Positions 6,510 through 8,434 of a stretch of 8,434 nucleotides of DNA are shown in pieces. The DNA comes from Bacteroidota bacterium (lineage in GTDB: Bacteria; Zhuqueibacterota; Zhuqueibacteria; Zhuqueibacterales; Geothermadaptataceae). The stretch's first letter is position 1, and each line of letters begins with the position of its first letter. The notes below the pieces were generated by a model. That model saw only the letters and a program-made list of their open reading frames with translations. It made no database searches and had not been told where the DNA came from. Where the stretch lies: NCBI GenBank assembly GCA_011375275.1, contig DRLW01000668.1, forward strand, positions 1 through 8,434, written 5' to 3'. A program made the translations under genes and the position numbers.

Positions 6510-7475
6510 TTGGATCGCAAAACCATCATGCTCGGAGTGGTTGGTGATAGTGCGAGTGGGAAAACAACATTGACAAAGGGACTTGTCCAGCTTCTCGGCG
6601 AAGACCGGGTGACTGCTATCTGCAGTGATGACTATCACCGCTACAACCGAAAACAACGCAAGGAAATGGGTATCAGCGCGTTGGACCCGCGCTGCAACTA
6701 TATCGATATTCTGGAGCAGCATTTCGTTCTCCTGCGCAAGGGCCAGCCGATACTCAAACCTGTTTACAACCACAGCACCGGAGATTTTGATCCGCCGGAG
6801 TATGTTGTCCCCAAGGAGTTCGTCATCGTCGAAGGCTTGCTGGGATTCCATACCCGGATCATGCGCAACTGCTTTGATATCAAAGTCTATCTCGATCCGC
6901 CGGAACCGCTGCGCTATGAATGGAAAATCAAGCGGGATACCAGCAAGCGCGGTTATACCCGGGAGCAGGTGCTGGAAGCATTGGAAAAACGCAAGCATGA
7001 TTCGCCGATGTTTATTCATCCGCAGCGCGCCATGGCAGACCTGGTGGTGCGTTTTGAACCGCCGGAAAACAACACCAGCGAGGTGGGCGCACACCTCAAT
7101 GCCAATCTGGCACTGCGACCGACAGTGGCGCATCCGGACCTGTCCGACGTGCTGGAAATCGCCGGGTCCAATGGCCTGCAGCCGCCGCCGTTGCGCATGC
7201 GGCTCGACCGCCACGAAGGCAAACCAGTGGATATACTCGAGGTTGACGGAGATATCACCGAGAAAAAAACACTGGAGTTGAAAAATATCATCTGGAAGCA
7301 CCTGCTGCCTGAGGAAGGCCATGAGGCACCGGTCAATATCGGCCGTTACCAGTTTGGCGACACTCCGAAGCAGTCCTATCCTCTGGCTCTGACGCAGATG
7401 CTCATCGCCTACCACATGATTCAGGCAAGAGAGGCTATGAAAAAAAACGAGAGAGGGAGAAATGTACAGTTCTGA
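6510..7475 (+). CDS. cbbP: Phosphoribulokinase (actinobacterial-like)
   Basis: The enzyme phosphorylates ribulose-5-phosphate with ATP to make the Rubisco substrate. The 321-residue product begins at TTG behind a strong Shine-Dalgarno site. Motifs seen: a P-loop GDSASGKTT at 12-20 (K18), SDDYHRYNRKQR at 39-50 with candidate catalytic acid D40 or D41, KPVYNHSTGDF at 83-93, and a Walker-B-like VIVEGLLGF at 105-113 with E108. The C-terminal part extends beyond a simple kinase core, as in longer phosphoribulokinases. The P-loop has AS where plant and cyanobacterial enzymes carry the redox-active cysteine, so thioredoxin control of that type is not expected. Overall the sequence recalls actinobacterial homologues (SASGKTTLT, DDYHRY, RGYT) rather than the ~290-residue proteobacterial CbbP. 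It overlaps the next gene by 14 nt. Confidence 0.93.
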   Translation: MDRKTIMLGVVGDSASGKTTLTKGLVQLLGEDRVTAICSDDYHRYNRKQRKEMGISALDPRCNYIDILEQHFVLLRKGQPILKPVYNHSTGDFDPPEYVVPKEFVIVEGLLGFHTRIMRNCFDIKVYLDPPEPLRYEWKIKRDTSKRGYTREQVLEALEKRKHDSPMFIHPQRAMADLVVRFEPPENNTSEVGAHLNANLALRPTVAHPDLSDVLEIAGSNGLQPPPLRMRLDRHEGKPVDILEVDGDITEKKTLELKNIIWKHLLPEEGHEAPVNIGRYQFGDTPKQSYPLALTQMLIAYHMIQAREAMKKNERGRNVQF

Positions 7476-8434
7476 AGTTTCACCGGGGATTACAATCAGC
7501 TCTGCCAGGCTGCAGCGTTTCGCCAATACAGTGCGTGGCCTGGCTATCGACGCCGTGCAGAACGCCAATTCCGGCCATCCCGGCCTGCCCATGGGCGCAG
7601 CAGATGTCGCTGCCGTGCTGTGGAGTAAATTTTTAAAATTCAACCCGGCAGACCCGAACTGGGCAGACCGCGATCGTTTTGTACTTTCCGGCGGCCACGG
7701 CAGCATGCTGCTCTATGCCCTGCTGCATCTGACGGGTTTTGATCTGTCTCTCGATGATTTGAAATCCTTCCGCCAGCTAAACAGCAAAACGCCCGGGCAT
7801 CCCGAGTATGGTCACACGCCCGGCGTGGAAATCACGACCGGCCCGTTGGGGCAGGGACTGGCCTCAGCCGTGGGCATGGCTATTGCCGAGCGCAGGCTGG
7901 CGGAAAAATATAACCGTCCTGGTTTTACTCTCATCGACCACTATACCTACGTGCTCGCAGGTGATGGTGACCTGATGGAAGGCATTTCGCACGAAGCGTG
8001 CTCCCTCGCCGGGCACCTCGGCCTGAACAAGCTGATCGTTCTGTATGATGACAACGACATCAGCATCGACGGCAGCACAGCTCTGACGTTCAGTGAATCG
8101 GTACCCGCGCGCTTTGCCGCCTATGGCTGGAATATTCTCAAAATCGATGGCCACAACATGCAGGAAATCGAATCCGCGCTGGCCGCTGCACGCAAGTCTG
8201 CGAAAAAACCCACGCTGATCTGCTGCAAGACCGTGATCGGCTACGGCAGCCCGAACCGGGCGGGAACGGCAAAAGCCCACGGAGAACCGCTCGGGCCAGA
8301 GGAAGCTCGTTTGAGCAAACGCCGTCTGGGTATCCCGGAATATTGGCCATTTCACGTGCCGGCAGATGTGGCGGAAATTGCCGCAGAGTGCCGTACCAAC
8401 GGGGCCATGCTGCAATCGAAGTGGGAAGCGTTGT
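7462..8434 (+). CDS. tkt: Transketolase, N-terminal part (cut by window edge)
   Basis: Transketolase moves two-carbon units between sugar phosphates using thiamine diphosphate and regenerates pentose phosphates for the Calvin cycle. The 324 visible residues cover the thiamine-pyrophosphate-binding domain, about half of a usual ~660-residue enzyme. Residues matching E. coli catalytic and cofactor positions are present: H39 in NSGHPG, H79 in GGHGSM, H113 in GHPEYGHTPG, GPLGQG after it, the GDG cofactor motif at 167-169 with N198 in DDND, and H273 in KAHGEPLG. The start lies inside the kinase gene (14-nt overlap) with a purine-rich GAGAGGG just upstream, suggesting translational coupling. The standard gene name tkt (also cbbT) fits its place in this operon. 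Confidence 0.96.
   Translation, partial: MYSSEVSPGITISSARLQRFANTVRGLAIDAVQNANSGHPGLPMGAADVAAVLWSKFLKFNPADPNWADRDRFVLSGGHGSMLLYALLHLTGFDLSLDDLKSFRQLNSKTPGHPEYGHTPGVEITTGPLGQGLASAVGMAIAERRLAEKYNRPGFTLIDHYTYVLAGDGDLMEGISHEACSLAGHLGLNKLIVLYDDNDISIDGSTALTFSESVPARFAAYGWNILKIDGHNMQEIESALAAARKSAKKPTLICCKTVIGYGSPNRAGTAKAHGEPLGPEEARLSKRRLGIPEYWPFHVPADVAEIAAECRTNGAMLQSKWEAL

Noticed and set aside
6486..7706. 406-codon minus-strand open frame
   Set aside because: It is antisense to the phosphoribulokinase and the start of the transketolase, both of which have clear catalytic motifs and ribosome sites.

Overview
The window looks like a bacterial chromosome segment of moderately high G+C, with dense coding and good Shine-Dalgarno sites. 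It combines a large multi-iron-sulfur flavoprotein with a Calvin-Benson-Bassham (CBB) operon, which suggests a bacterium able to fix CO2 and probably with an anaerobic or respiratory redox lifestyle. A deltaproteobacterial/Desulfobacterota-like host is a low-confidence guess. No rRNA, tRNA or phylogenetic marker is present to settle it.

Layout. Positions 1-3893 on the minus strand are a single uninterrupted reading frame of at least 1297 codons that runs off the left edge. It fuses an FAD-linked oxidase (GlcD/D-lactate dehydrogenase type), a GlpC/LldF-like cysteine-rich module, a second ferredoxin module, and a glutamate-synthase-like FMN barrel. Positions 3894-4615 are a 722-bp divergent intergenic region with no convincing gene. 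It contains a 37-bp dyad, a 17-bp inverted repeat, a repeated half-site, and a good sigma-54 type -24/-12 promoter facing the CBB operon. Positions 4616 to the right edge (plus strand) hold cbbL, cbbS, a phosphoribulokinase gene and the first 324 codons of a transketolase gene. Gaps are 112 nt, 24 nt and a 14-nt overlap, consistent with one transcription unit.

How it works together. Phosphoribulokinase makes ribulose-1,5-bisphosphate, form I Rubisco (CbbL8S8) carboxylates it, and transketolase helps regenerate the pentose phosphates. The divergent flavoprotein is predicted to pass electrons between an FAD site oxidising a 2-hydroxyacid-like substrate, up to four iron-sulfur clusters, and an FMN site. 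Its substrate is unknown, and a link to carbon fixation (for example salvage of a hydroxyacid such as glycolate) is only inferred from position.

The most noteworthy points are the unusual four-module architecture of the flavoprotein, the sigma-54-like promoter with possible enhancer sites ahead of a CBB operon, and the pairing of a green-type Rubisco with a phosphoribulokinase resembling the actinobacterial type.
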